Positions 23,818-35,802 of a stretch of 64,000 bases of DNA are shown here, in pieces. The notes under the pieces were generated by a model that saw only the letters and a program-made list of their open reading frames with translations, was not told the origin of the DNA and did not search any database. The translations under genes and the position numbers were made by a program. The stretch is from Rhabditoides inermis. Its lineage: Eukaryota; Nematoda; Chromadorea; Rhabditida; Rhabditidae. The number at the start of each line of letters is the position of its first letter. Position 1 is the first letter of the stretch. Location: NCBI GenBank assembly GCA_963966185.1, contig CAWZYM010000114.1:876001-940000 (forward strand). Direction: 5' to 3'.

Positions 23818-25954
23818 CTACTGCTTGATGGACGCCAGGTCGCCGTGCTGCGTGTCCCTCTCCGATACTATGATCTTCTCCTTGTCCTGAAAAGTGAATA
23901 GATTGTATATAATAGATATTGGATACTTAGAGTCTTAGATGGACAAGTTGGATATAATTTGAGAATTTGTCAGCGAATACGCCTTTGAATACATAACTGA
24001 TAGATGGATAGCCATTGTACATACACAACCGATTGACAGAGATTGTTGGATGTCCATAGAAGATACTGGTGAAACGTATTTAATTCGAGCGTTTTAAGAT
24101 CTGCGGCCGGTGCGTGAGGAACAGAGACGAGAGACAGACATACCATGATCGGCCATTCCACGCCGATCTCGGCGTCGAATGGGTTGATGCCGAACTCTGT
24201 CTTCGGGTTGTACACCCCCGTGCACTTGTAAGTCACGTGCGCGCCCTCCTCTGAGAGACACTGCAAGAGGGGAACGTTAGTCTTGACTTAGTCTTGAAAG
24301 TTAAGACTGGAAGGTCTGGACTTTCACTGTGCAATCGTGAATTCACTGTTTCTTCAGAGTTCAGAGACATTCATTGATTCACTGTAAATTCAAAAAGCAT
24401 CGGAATCAGGTGTGAAATTGAATCGTGTCGTGAATCACCTGGAATCCATGGAGGAAGCCACTAGGAATCCAGAACGCGTGCTTGTTCTCTCCGCTCAGAA
24501 TCACTCCGTGCCACTGGCCGAACGTCGGGCTGCCCGGACGAACGTCCACGGCTACGTCGAAGATCTTGCCTGAGAGGGCAAGGTTGAATACGGTATACGG
24601 GGCTCTAACCGTCTGACTCATTTGCACGCTATGACTATTGCCGGGACCGTGAGTTGACAGAATTGTTCCATGTTTTTCGGCATCTTCTTTTTTTTGACAG
24701 AGATTCTGGCTACATGACTGCATCTCTGACACCACTAATACTACCAACTACACCAACTATGCTACCTTGTTTGAAATTTGCTAGTAGCTTGTCTGTAGTC
24801 ACTAATCGGATATTCACGTATAACTATAGTCGCCGCCTGGTGGATAGTTTCTGTTATTGCCAGCCGGGGTCAGTTGGCAAAACTCAGTTTCGAGCGAGAG
24901 AGGCCAGACAGCGCGAGCAAATGGTCGAGTGTCGCGCGGCCTCTTTGATTCGCATGCCGGCATCTTTGATCAATATTATCGTTTGAAAGCGCGCGCTTGG
25001 GTCTCCTCACGACTAGAAGGTAGATCGAATGCGACTAGAAGGTAGGTCGATTATCTACCGTAATCTGGGGAACTATCTCCCAGAATAATATTATATAGCG
25101 GTATCGCAACACACTGAAAGAAATGCGACCGCTTCACGCCAGCTCTGCGCAAGGTTGCCAACAAGCAGCGTAGAGTGCGCTCGTAGTGCGCGCAGAGGTG
25201 GCGCGGAATGCGCGCACTTTATTTGTCGTTGCCCCACTGACCGGACACGACGGAGACGAGCTTTCCCATGCCGGGTTGGGTGTGCAGGCCGCGCAGCACG
25301 CCGAACCGCGAGAACGAGTGGTTGTCCTGCAACACCAATGTTCTGCCCGTTCGACCTCTTCACTTTCATCTTTCGAATATCTCTCAGACATTCCGTCCTC
25401 TGTCTTTCCAGCTCTGTACTGGCAATCAACGCGACAACGCTTCTCGAATGAATAATGTGGCCTACTCTGATCTACTCTGAATAATGCCTACATATTTTAT
25501 GCACGTTCCCGATCGTCCTCTGATCAATCGAGATACATCCTTTTTTCTGATTCATACGCGCCTACTGTACACAGTCATATCGATGTATCGATCTCTTATC
25601 CCTCTTACAAGTGCGAGTAACACAGTGTTTGTCGATCGTTTCAATGATCTCATCGTGCAGCTTCTACATTTGCTAGTCTTCGATCTGTACGTCAGGCTCG
25701 CTCTAACCGTTTCAGCAATAATCTCGTCGATGGCTACCGATACATCTCAACACCTGTACACTCTCACCTACCTCCAATCCACCGACCCGATCCACCTGCA
25801 CCATCAATGACAGTGTTTACTTCATCTTCAGGTGCTTTTCACTACCACCCCTTGCCTCCCAACCCTTCGATTCGATATCAGATCTCTAGATGGCTGCCGA
25901 TACATCTCAATCACAAACCACCACATCGCCTCACTACACCCACACTTACCACGT

Positions 25955-26026
<72 letters not shown>

Positions 26027-26905
26027 CTCACCTGCATGAAGTGCTCCTTGTAGTCCATCTTCTCCGCCCACTCTGTCTCGTTGTACGTCTCCGAGAAGAA
26101 GCCGCGGTCGTCCGGGAACACCTGAAAACGTAACGTAAACGTAACGGATGCGTTTCGCCACGTACATACGTTTCACCATGAATCTCAGCAATGCTATAGG
26201 TGCTACAGCTATGAGGTTCTCCGTGTCAGAACAATCAGATTGTATTTCTTTCATAGTTCTATATATGTTCGTGGGGTAGATCAAAGGAGACGGATAGACA
26301 GCTCTCGACAATAGCGCGCAAAACAAGAGAGGCAGACGGTTATGGCATCGTATTTCGAACTGCAAGCGGTAGGGTTTTTGCACTATGGAACACACTCCCA
26401 AACAACATAATTTTATCTGCGAAACATCGAACAGTGAAATCGTACCTCCTAGATAACCCCCATTTGTTCCCTCCGTCCAAAATTAGATGAGTGCTCATTT
26501 GGGAATCTGTGTTATCTGTTTTATCCTATTTTGTGTTAATTTATTTTCCAATCATACTTGCCGTATTCACTCTATTTATGTGTTTGTCCTGTGTTCTTCT
26601 ATATAGTTCACACGGTAATAAATAGTATTATTTAGAAAAAAGCGAGGTAGATCGAAAACTAGAGCTCTGGCGCAGGCTATACGTTTCACCACCAATACAT
26701 ATTTTCACGTGCGCATTTTTCCGCAATGTTGTGACGCATGACGCAAGCTATAACCCTATAACTACCAAGATCGTCATAACAATCGGATAATATTTTTTTT
26801 ACTTGCTGACTTCTTCACCTTGGGCTTGATGACCTTCAGATCGGGGATGGACTCGACCGTCTCCATCTCCACGTTGAAGCGCTTCTCCACGGCAGGAACC
26901 GACAT
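23818..26905 (-). CDS. rml-3: dTDP-4-dehydrorhamnose 3,5-epimerase (RmlC)
   Basis: Six exons right to left: 26905-26819, 26121-26032, 25326-25242, 24569-24439, 24260-24144, 23886-23818; phases agree, 192 codons plus stop, the usual RmlC size. Motifs in order: [34 protein letters not shown] with the presumed catalytic His at residue 74, the IFDVAVDVR strand, GFLHGFQ, and [15 protein letters not shown]. These are hallmarks of the cupin-fold epimerase that converts dTDP-4-keto-6-deoxyglucose to dTDP-4-keto-rhamnose. Nematodes have their own dTDP-rhamnose pathway (rml genes), linked to cuticle/surface glycans, so this is a normal nematode gene rather than contamination; introns and a trans-splice-like CTCCAG before the ATG support this. 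The symbol is by analogy with C. elegans. Confidence 0.9.
25961..26026 (+). repeat. compound (CA)n(CT)n microsatellite
   Basis: A perfect CA run followed directly by a CT run, abutting the donor of the second epimerase exon. Confidence 0.95.
26245..26684 (+). repeat. interspersed repeat, copy B, split by a retroelement
   Basis: Same family as 5692-5868 and 45748-45885. The copy is interrupted after CGAACTGCAAGCG at 26368 and resumes at 26641 with AGCGAGGTAGATCG, so the 271 bp between is a later insertion. Confidence 0.75.
26369..26639 (+). mobile_element. 5'-truncated non-LTR retrotransposon end
   Basis: Inserted inside copy B with a 5-bp duplication AAGCG (26364-26368 and 26640-26644). Its first 120 bases read as the last part of a non-LTR reverse transcriptase ([11 protein letters not shown], then a stop), followed by a 3' UTR ending in a TAATAAATAG-like AT-rich tail. 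Confidence 0.7.
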
Positions 26906-27641
26906 TCTGGAGTACAGTAGGTTACGGTACATACAAAATCATACAGTACGCAACAAAACGTTACGCGAAAGGTGAAAATCGCAAGGTCTTAAGAAGAGAA
27001 AGCGATCTCGGACGTATAGGAGGGGTGCGCAGTGAAAACTGGCTAACACACTTTCCGTCAACTCTGCGAAAGAGTGCACTGATGCATCCATTCCGCGGCC
27101 CGACCAGGAGAGATCCATATCTCACAGCGGTCAAGGAGAAGTGAACGCAATTATCCAGCCTTACCAGTAAGCAGCAACCTGACCTTGACATTCCAAGCCC
27201 CTTTGATTTATGCTTCCACACAACAACAGCGTTTATCCAGGGGAGTCGCAATCGCCCACAAAATTCGAGTGATAAACAAAGACAAATCTGACAAACTCAA
27301 CAATCGGTGAACTGAACTGAACAACAAAGCTATTCACAGAGAAGGCATTGGGGTTGGGGGAAAACAGAAATAGGTTGCGAGCAACATTATTACGGGTTGA
27401 AACTAATCAGTGTCTATGTCAAGGCATCGGAAACTGATACAAGTAAACAACTATAGTCAATCGGTTAAAAGAGGGGGGCTAGCCTACTATGCTACTACGG
27501 ATTAAAGCAAAGTGACAAAGTAACAATTACACAATCCATATGGCAGTGGGTTAGTGCTAGAGCTAAGGAAGGGAGGTTAGAGGGATGTGAGTCTAGAGGG
27601 AAACGGATCGTGAAAACGTACCCGGCAGAAACGTATCCTCC
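26906..27641. other. intergenic between tandem minus-strand genes
   Basis: Between the epimerase 5' end and the transporter 3' end. A 96-codon minus frame (27251-26961) has no recognisable motif and no acceptor support, so it is not called. The remainder shows no exon. Confidence 0.45.
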
Positions 27642-30600
27642 TCAAATATTGTCGACGACAAACTTGACCACCATCGTGAAGCACAGTCCGCTCACAACTC
27701 CTGCACACAATTTGGATTAAACATTATCACATTCACATACGTTTCACCATTTTATGAGATCTAGCATTTCGTCACCTAACTAATAAATAACTTTTCTCTG
27801 CTATACATCTTGCAATGTCCGATTTTTTTCCAAACAACTCCCCCAACTACTCACCCGAGATGAGGAAGAAGGCAGCCATCATGCCGGCGATGCGGCCCTT
27901 GGACGCGTCCACAGAGCTGCAAAGGAAATCAGTCAGTCAATCAATAACCAATCAATCAATAGTCAATCAATACTCACCGAGGCGCGTACATCATTCCGAG
28001 CGAGGAGAAGTAGCCAGACGAGACCGACATGACCACAACGAGGAAGAGGTAGATCTAAAAAGTGATAGTTAAAATTAAAATTCATGGTTACAAACAATGC
28101 GCAATAACGGAATTCTTCTGTACACAAAAATATGTTTCACGAATCAATAGTATGAGATTGGCATCTACTCAATTATTCTTCCTTAGTCCTATCCTACTCC
28201 TACTAACCCAGGCGTTCCCACAATGTCACAGACCGGTGTGCCCAGTCCCGCAATACTTGCCCTGCCTCCTCTACTCACCCAGAAATCAACCTGTCCCAGG
28301 ACAGTCAAGTCACACCTCTCATCCACTCACCCAGAGCCTGACAAAAAACCTCGAATAGAAAGTCAGAGCAGCACAGTTACACCCCACTTCCCCCCTCTCC
28401 CCCACTCACCCAGGGGTTGGCGAACAGGACGGGCAGGCTGCCACGCGTGGCGATGCGGTAGTTGCACATGGCAAACAGCGGGATCAGCACCAGACGGCCG
28501 TACGTGAACACCCACAGGTACGACGGACCGGGCTGCAACACAGGCAATCATTTTTAATTACAACGTTTGAAAATAAGTTTCAAGCCATGTAGATGTGAAT
28601 AGGTGAAAAGCATTTTACAGTTCTCCCCATGTATGCAACACATACAGAAGCAGAAGCAGATACAACTACTGCATTGAATATGACCAAATTTTAATCAGTT
28701 TCAAGCCATGTAGATATAGGTCAGTGAAAAACATTTTGCAATGCGTGGTGCAGAAATATCGCACATAAAAGATACCAATCACAAATCATGAACAGTATGC
28801 TTCATCGACATCTAATCTCAACAATACATGCTACACAACCATTCACCACATGGGAATCCATTCCAATTTCCAATCCCACCTCCACTCTCTCACCCCTATG
28901 TACTCTCTCCCCCCTCTCACCTTCTGGTAGAGGTTGGGCAGCATGGCTCCGACGAAAGCGCCGACGTTGAAGAGCAGGAAGCACGTGATCGAGATGTACA
29001 TGTGCCCTGCAACACATAGTTACATAGAGTTACATCTGATTCCGAGCACGGACCCTTCTCCGTACACATATCACGTCAAAGGCATATCCAGATTTGTAGT
29101 CGTAATAACATTGCGTATATTTTGCCACCACCATTCATATGTTTCAATCGCACTTCATCAACATTGTTCGTACCACATATACAATCAAACCCAGACCCAG
29201 CTTACCATGCTCTTAGTGCATAGCCATAATGTATATGTTTCACTCCCACAACAACTATATTTTCCATACCACGCATGCAATACAGCTTGCGTTTTGGCTC
29301 GATGGTCGACAAAAATCGAATATCGAGAACATCACTACTCGCCAATTCAAAAACATCTATACTTCCTGCACACACTGGGTGATAAATTCAAACTGTTAGA
29401 CTTTTATACCGAGTCTACTCTCCTTCACCCTCTCGCTCTCGCTCACTACTGTCTTCGGACGCCAAATACAAAGACAGCGGTCCGACCAAAATCGAAAATG
29501 ACCGAAGGACCGATCGAACTCAGTCGGACTATACTCACTGGGCAGGGGGAAGTCGTAGACGCCGTCCACCTCCGGCGACGTGTCCAGCATCATTCCGGGG
29601 AAGATGGTCAGCGTCACAAAGAACACCAGGTACACGTTGAGGAACGCCGGCCAGCCCTGCAACCAGACAACGAGTTATTCGAGTTCAAGACCACTTCACT
29701 TCACTCCATACAATCCATGTTTCATCAAACTAACTTACAGACCCAACAGTTTCCTTCAACAATTCCTTACTATTGTAACTTCTCCGTTTCATACCACAAA
29801 CATGACGACACTGCGACTTCGTCTAACAATCCTTTCTCCTTCAGGTAAACAATACTAACCAAACCACTCTCCCTCTCACCTGCTTGATGGTAGCCAGGTA
29901 GTCGGCCATGCTGGGCTCTCCTCCACTCTTGGTCGCCTCGGCCGCGCGGTTCGCGTCGCCCTGCTGCTTGTAGAACTGGTAGAACGGCTGCAAAACAAAT
30001 TGTAACCTTACAATTTATTTACTCAATTTTCATTTTTACATGTGTGATGCACACTTCACCCATAGAAAATGATATTTGGTATGGACTGTGTTCAATAACA
30101 TCAATAGAACCAACATATCCCATTTCTCTCACACTCCCATTTCCCATTGCCCTACCGCTCTTTTTTCAAACACCATTCTCAAGCCGCGTGCTCCACTTTT
30201 TTCCATCAACATTCCCTCGGCTATAAATCAAAATCGGACGCACTGCACAGCAACAAAAAAACATTCCATTCCCACAGTATTCAGAGCGATATACATTCAA
30301 TACACACACCACAGTACCCAGGATCCGCACTACCGTACCTGCTTGGTGAGAAGCATAAAGGAGCAGAAGCAGCAGGCGATCGTGAAGAGGGCAATGGCAA
30401 AGTAGGCAAACGCCGCAGCCTGCACATTGTTCGTCACTGAAACACGCCACGTACTCAATACCGTAACCAACACATACAGTATCCCCTCTCCCCTCACTCA
30501 CGCGACTTAGTGACAATGTCAATGACCGAGACAAACGTGCCGCACAGGTTGTTGCCAATGATGACCGCCGACGTGAACCTGGACAAAAGTAGGTTTCACT

Positions 30601-33600
30601 CCAAAAATATTTCAGAAACAGCCCAAATTATAACAATGAACGTTCAACAATGATTAGATTAGAATCCATCAGATAAAAGAAATAATACAAACCCGGTAAA
30701 ATACAGTAAATCCAACATGACAAGACGTTGATAGTTGATCGTGGTTCAACGTGTCACAGTACACTAGGCACTACCATACCCATGTGTTCATGTGGTTACC
30801 GTACTCACTTGAAGGGGAAGTCGGAGGCGAGGCCAAACACCGAGTTCTGGTACACGCCGTTCGCGCCGTTCAGCACAATCACCGACAGCATGGTCAGAGC
30901 GAAGAAGCCCGTCGTCCCTGCAACACATTGTCATTATCAATTATAATTCGTATCATTCGTATCATGTCACTCTATTTATGATGTCTTACAATACAATACA
31001 ATACGATTATTAAGATATTATCATCGACACAATGATTTTTTTGTAATGTGCAAATGTGCCTCTGGGCAGGTTTCTGTATTGGAGAGGTTCTTGCGATGAT
31101 GGCAGGATGATCACATTGTCATTATCAAATTAGCATTATCAGTTTGGCTCTCATTACAGTATCCCTCCAACCCACGCTACGCCATTTTTTGTATCAATCC
31201 TACATTCCATTACGCTAAATCTATGTTTCACCACACTTACAACATGCTATTTTGTTTCAGTAATTTCAATTAATGATCACTCTGAGTTTCATACAACTCA
31301 TTTGATCCCCACTCGACCATTCATTCAGACCACACCACACACACATTCCAATCTCTCTAATCTGCATAAACCGATCGCGCAGAGTTTACCATGTTTACAA
31401 TTTACAGCAACGTCTCTTTCATTCGCATTCCTATCATCTCACCGCGAATCTCTCTCTCTCTCTCTCATCCCCGCCTATCTCTCCACTCTTCCCGACAACG
31501 CCCATATTTCACGCAGATAACACGGCGATAAGCTCAACCACTCTCGTAAATGCCATATACCATATACCGTAACCCTAATCGCGTAATCAATCACATCTCG
31601 GTGAAACTTGATCGCTTGCCAAGTCTAAACACAGACATCTTGTGCCCTTTTCATTGTAGACACATGTTTTCATAATCCAATCAAAACACAAAGAAGAAGT
31701 CTGGACTGAAGGATCAAAAGAACAGCGACAAGTATAGTCTACAGACGTGCACGTGTTCTTTTTGCATATGTGTAATGGCATTACATTAGCACTCAGACCC
31801 CCTCTATCTCTCCCCTTCCCCCTCCCAGACTTCTATCCTGGACAATGCGCGGACAAAGCCAACGAACACGTGTGAAATGTCAGAGCACTATACGGGCCGG
31901 CGCAAAAGCTAAAGTGCTGTCGCTGACTCAAAGTGCACATTACAAATTTTACACAAATCAACCACACGATCTATACGTTTCAAACACTCATAAAGCCGAA
32001 ATAAAATGTCGCACTATAATTAGTTCGCTATCCTCACCCACATTGTTCGATAAATCGATATCATGCAATACGTACCAAGCCTTTATTTATTCATTCCCAG
32101 TCCCCACTAAACGATCACCCAAATCTCACTCACATAGTTCGATAAATCGATATCAATCAATACCCCCCTCCCACTCACAGCTGCTCGTGTCGGCGTAGAT
32201 GAATGCCATAGTGAACACCACCACACAGCCCACAATCATCAGCGTCGTGCCGATCCGCTTCGTCAGGTCGCCCCTGCAAGTATTTATGTGAAAAACACTT
32301 ATACAGAATACACTATTAATAGCCGGTCCTTGAATTAAGTACTTTCTTACTGTTAGTTTCTTATATTATACCAGAAAATATACCATATTTTATTATACCA
32401 TATTTATTGTTTAACAATCTGATTTGTCTCCTCGAAATAATTGATCAATAACCACACATCCACACGTGCATTTGCTTCTTTTCGATCGTCTCAAGTAGCT
32501 TATACTATCCGCACTCCGAACTATATTGCAGCCACTTTTCCGGCGTCTCTATTTGCCAACGGAGCTATCAATACCCCCTCAACCCCTCTTCATCCTCTTA
32601 TACGAACCGCCGCAACCGCTGCTCTGGTCAGACAGAAAGGGAGAGAGTGAGAGGGCGCAGACGGCCAGAGCACTCTCACTATCCAAGAGAATGAGTCTGG
32701 CGCCCCGCCAGCTACTCCCATTGCAGGAGGGCAGTGTAACATATGCACTTTATGATGGGAAGGGACAGAAAAAGAGAGCTATCCGCGGCTGTGAACGGAC
32801 TCATCATAAAAAAGATCTCTTTGCACTCTTCTCCTCCTATCACGTCAATTGAGCTCTCGACGCGCTTTCGTCATGTCATGCGTGTTTCGCATATCACATA
32901 CTCAAACAGATACTGTTTCAGTGAGCAAATGACAATAAGTGGTTCGGCACTAGCGACCCTATGGGGGATTACACTTGTCCTCGACACAATGAGCGAACTC
33001 TCTCAATCACAATTGGCGCCTCATTAGCAATTTCGCGCCGCATTCGCGTTCCACTATCAATCACGAGAAAGAGGGAGCGGACTTGTTTTTTTTTCTCTTC
33101 TCCCACGCTCACACACAGTTGCTAAGCAGTCGAGGTAATCACGTGAGGCGAACAGAACTAGTACTAATAACCGATGAAGTGGAAATGGCCGAAACACTGA
33201 ATTGACTGTGAAACTGCAATGGTCGTAAGGAGCGGCGGTGAAACATATAGTTGACAAACTTCTACGCGTCGAATCGCAAAATGTAAAAAGTTGACATGAC
33301 GGAATCATTACACCACACCCACTTGATGACGATGAAGATGTTGATGAGGTTGAGGAGGAGGTTGGGGATCTGCGAGCAGATGGCGAGGTACGACGAGAAG
33401 TTCTCCTGGTACTCGGTGCCGTTCATCTTGTAGTTGGCGTAGTACTGCAAGTTTATAGTAATACATTATAGCCTATATACTAATAAAAATAACATTACAA
33501 TATAACTATTAACTAAAAAAAAATACAAAGTAACGCACGTCGGGTGCTATGTTGAGGAACATGTTCCAGGGCATGAGTGTGCCGAGTCCCTGCAGCAGGA

Positions 33601-34479
33601 TGATCCAGTACACCTGAAAATGTAGATTATACTTTTTTTGCACAAATACGTTTCAAAGGTGGTTAAAAAGGGAAGCGTTGCTCACAATGTCAATACAACA
33701 GACATGCCAACAATACATTAGACTAGTAACTTCGTCGTATAACAGTGATAAAAAAGGTAAAGGTAGCCTTCGATACAAGAGATGTGTCAGAGATATTTAC
33801 TGTTTATAACAATACTAATACTGTATGAGCATAGTGTTCAAACATGAAAACAACTCACGAGGTTGCCCTTGTCGGCGGGCGCTTGTGGATCCTCGACGAA
33901 CGACTCGAGCTTGGGCTTGACTGCAAGATCAAGTTGAGCTACATCAATAACAACATCGACAACTCCCTTCGTATTTGGTGGACATGCTGATGTCAGTGGT
34001 GGACATTATCACACTATTTCAGCGAATACAAATGAGCGGTTGTAGACGAAGGCAATGGCTATAAGCTATAGCAAGACCGCGGCAAGTAAGCGAGAGCGAA
34101 ACTGGCATCTTTTCTGTACATCAGACGCGAGCGACTGTGTAATCCAAATCCATACAAGAAGCTGCTTAGTCGCATGCTTATTATAGAGGTTATTATTATT
34201 ATAAAAGAAAGAATGCGCAAAAAAGAAGAGCCTTATGCTCGAATAGTCAAACGGAATGTTCCATTCGGTTCGGCGCAACGACCATCGTACGTTCTTACAA
34301 GTGATTTCGTTCCGTAAGTGTAATGATAATGTTTGCTATTACGAATTGACATTTGACTTGAATGAATTTGATTTGAACATACAAAATAAAAACGTACCGA
34401 GACCGTCCTCGATATCGCGCTCGTCGGTCGACTCGGTGAGGCGCTTCCTCTCCTCCTCGGAGACCGCGGCGGCAGACAT
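27642..34479 (-). CDS. equilibrative nucleoside transporter (ENT family)
   Basis: Fifteen exons right to left: 34479-34398, 33920-33859, 33613-33539, 33444-33323, 32273-32179, 30917-30809, 30578-30502, 30436-30339, 29987-29880, 29656-29539, 29006-28921, 28532-28410, 28054-27978, 27916-27855, 27700-27642. Every phase fits; 450 codons plus stop, the standard ENT length. Signatures: LLQGLGTLMPWNMFL in TM1, the conserved Trp created at the exon 5/6 junction then TTGFFALTML, QNSVFGLASDFPFKF, NNLCGTF, a charged loop between TM6 and TM7 (KQQGDANRAAEATKSGG), RHMYISITCFLLFNVGAF, RLVLIPLFAMCNYR and SGYFSSLGMMYAP. Eleven TM segments are expected. It carries nucleosides across the plasma or an internal membrane (family knowledge). 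It appears intact. The largest intron (30918-32178) holds no visible gene. Confidence 0.93.
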
Positions 34480-35554
34480 GGCTCACCTATAACAAAGAAA
34501 AAATAAACAAAACGAAAACACACGCGAAAAACGGCGAACGCAAACACGAGCGGCGCTGCAAATGTAAACATCCGTTCAAACACGACGCGTTTCGTATCTA
34601 CGAGGTCGTAACTGATATGTACACATTAATGATAAGATAAGACGACAAAAAGTCATCATGAATCAAGAGAAAAGAAGATGCACGAGCGAGGTGAGACTAT
34701 ATCGCAACGGGCCGCGGGTGCAGAGACGCAGACTCAGCGCGGGGGGCGAGAGCGCAGAGAGTCGGGGGTGCGCAGCCCGTGCGCAGTGCTTTCTGACGTT
34801 TCATGTTTTCATCACCTGCGTATTTGTAATTTACAGACGATTTTTACTGTGAACATATGCAAAACGTTATACAATAGCTGTATTCATATACTACAGTCAC
34901 GAAACCGGTCACAGTCATACCCCTTGGTAAAGCACTCGACGACCGAGGCCCCCGTGGAGGGGGCCGAGGGAGGAGAGCACTCATTACTTTTTGCTACATT
35001 CTATAGAAACATCCTTATGTTCCTACTTATTCTTACCTGTTCGTATTTTCAACCTAATAAGGCTACTCTGTACGGTTTCAATAGGTGCTCTGTGCATTTC
35101 TATAGCAGCCCGGCGGCATCGGATAGAGTGCGCGATCTGAGCACCTCACTGTATGAGGCCGCATGGCCTAGTGGATAGCGATCTACGCGCGCGAAGCGGG
35201 AGGTCGCTGGTTCGATCCCCGCCGCGGATCGCACCGCGCGCGAAAAGTGACAAACCGCGGTCCATTGCGAATGAAGAAGAGGTCACGAGCGGCGTTCGTT
35301 TCGCATCGCGAGTGCAACTGACCTCGGCTCGCGGGTGCAATAGGCTCCCTGGCCCCGCCCCCTCGCGAGAAGAGAGAGAGGGGGAGACTTTTCAACGCCA
35401 TGCCATCCGAGATCGCAGACACTCCTGCCAACAGATCTCTCTGGCGAGAGAGGAATGTATCAGTTCACAAGACACATACAAAGGCCATGCGAGAAGCTGT
35501 GCTGGGAACTGGCAGCGATACTAATCTCTCATCGGCTACTCGTGTAATGTTGTG

Positions 35555-35603
<49 letters not shown>

Positions 35604-35802
35604 AGAGAACTCGCTTTCAAGCTGAATCAGAAACGTTATATCGATAGTAGGCTATCTGTTGTAATTCGAACTAGCACAATAGGATGAACCCTCATTGCAA
35701 AGTACATGAGTGATCCACAAAAAGGTCTTCAGAGATTGGTTATGAAATAACACACAGAGAGACAAACATGGCGAAAACCATTCACACGCATCCTATAGGC
35801 GT
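34480..35802. other. upstream spacer of the ENT gene with tRNA-like and GA repeats
   Basis: Divergent promoter side of the transporter. Contains a GC-rich patch (34690-34790), a tRNA-like segment (35158-35231) followed by about 180 bp of GC-rich sequence that could be a SINE body, and a (GA)n tract (35560-35603). No supported exon. Confidence 0.5.
35158..35231 (+). other. tRNA-Arg-like sequence or tRNA-derived SINE head
   Basis: GGCCGCATGGCCTAGTGGATA closely resembles the acceptor/D-arm of arginine tRNAs, and CTGGTTCGATCCCCGCC supplies the B box and T-arm. Acceptor pairing is partial (four central pairs), the putative anticodon arm is weak, and position 33 is not U. Best of the four tRNA-like segments, but probably not a working gene. 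Confidence 0.5.

Noticed and set aside
23818..26905. Bacterial contamination or recent horizontal transfer of RmlC
   Set aside because: Five introns with nematode splice sites and a known nematode rhamnose pathway make it a normal resident gene.
26961..27251. 96-codon minus-strand frame upstream of the epimerase gene
   Set aside because: No splice support, no signal, no motif; could be a decayed repeat.
28934..29848. 304-codon plus-strand open frame
   Set aside because: It runs antisense through two well-supported transporter exons and their introns; no motif of its own.
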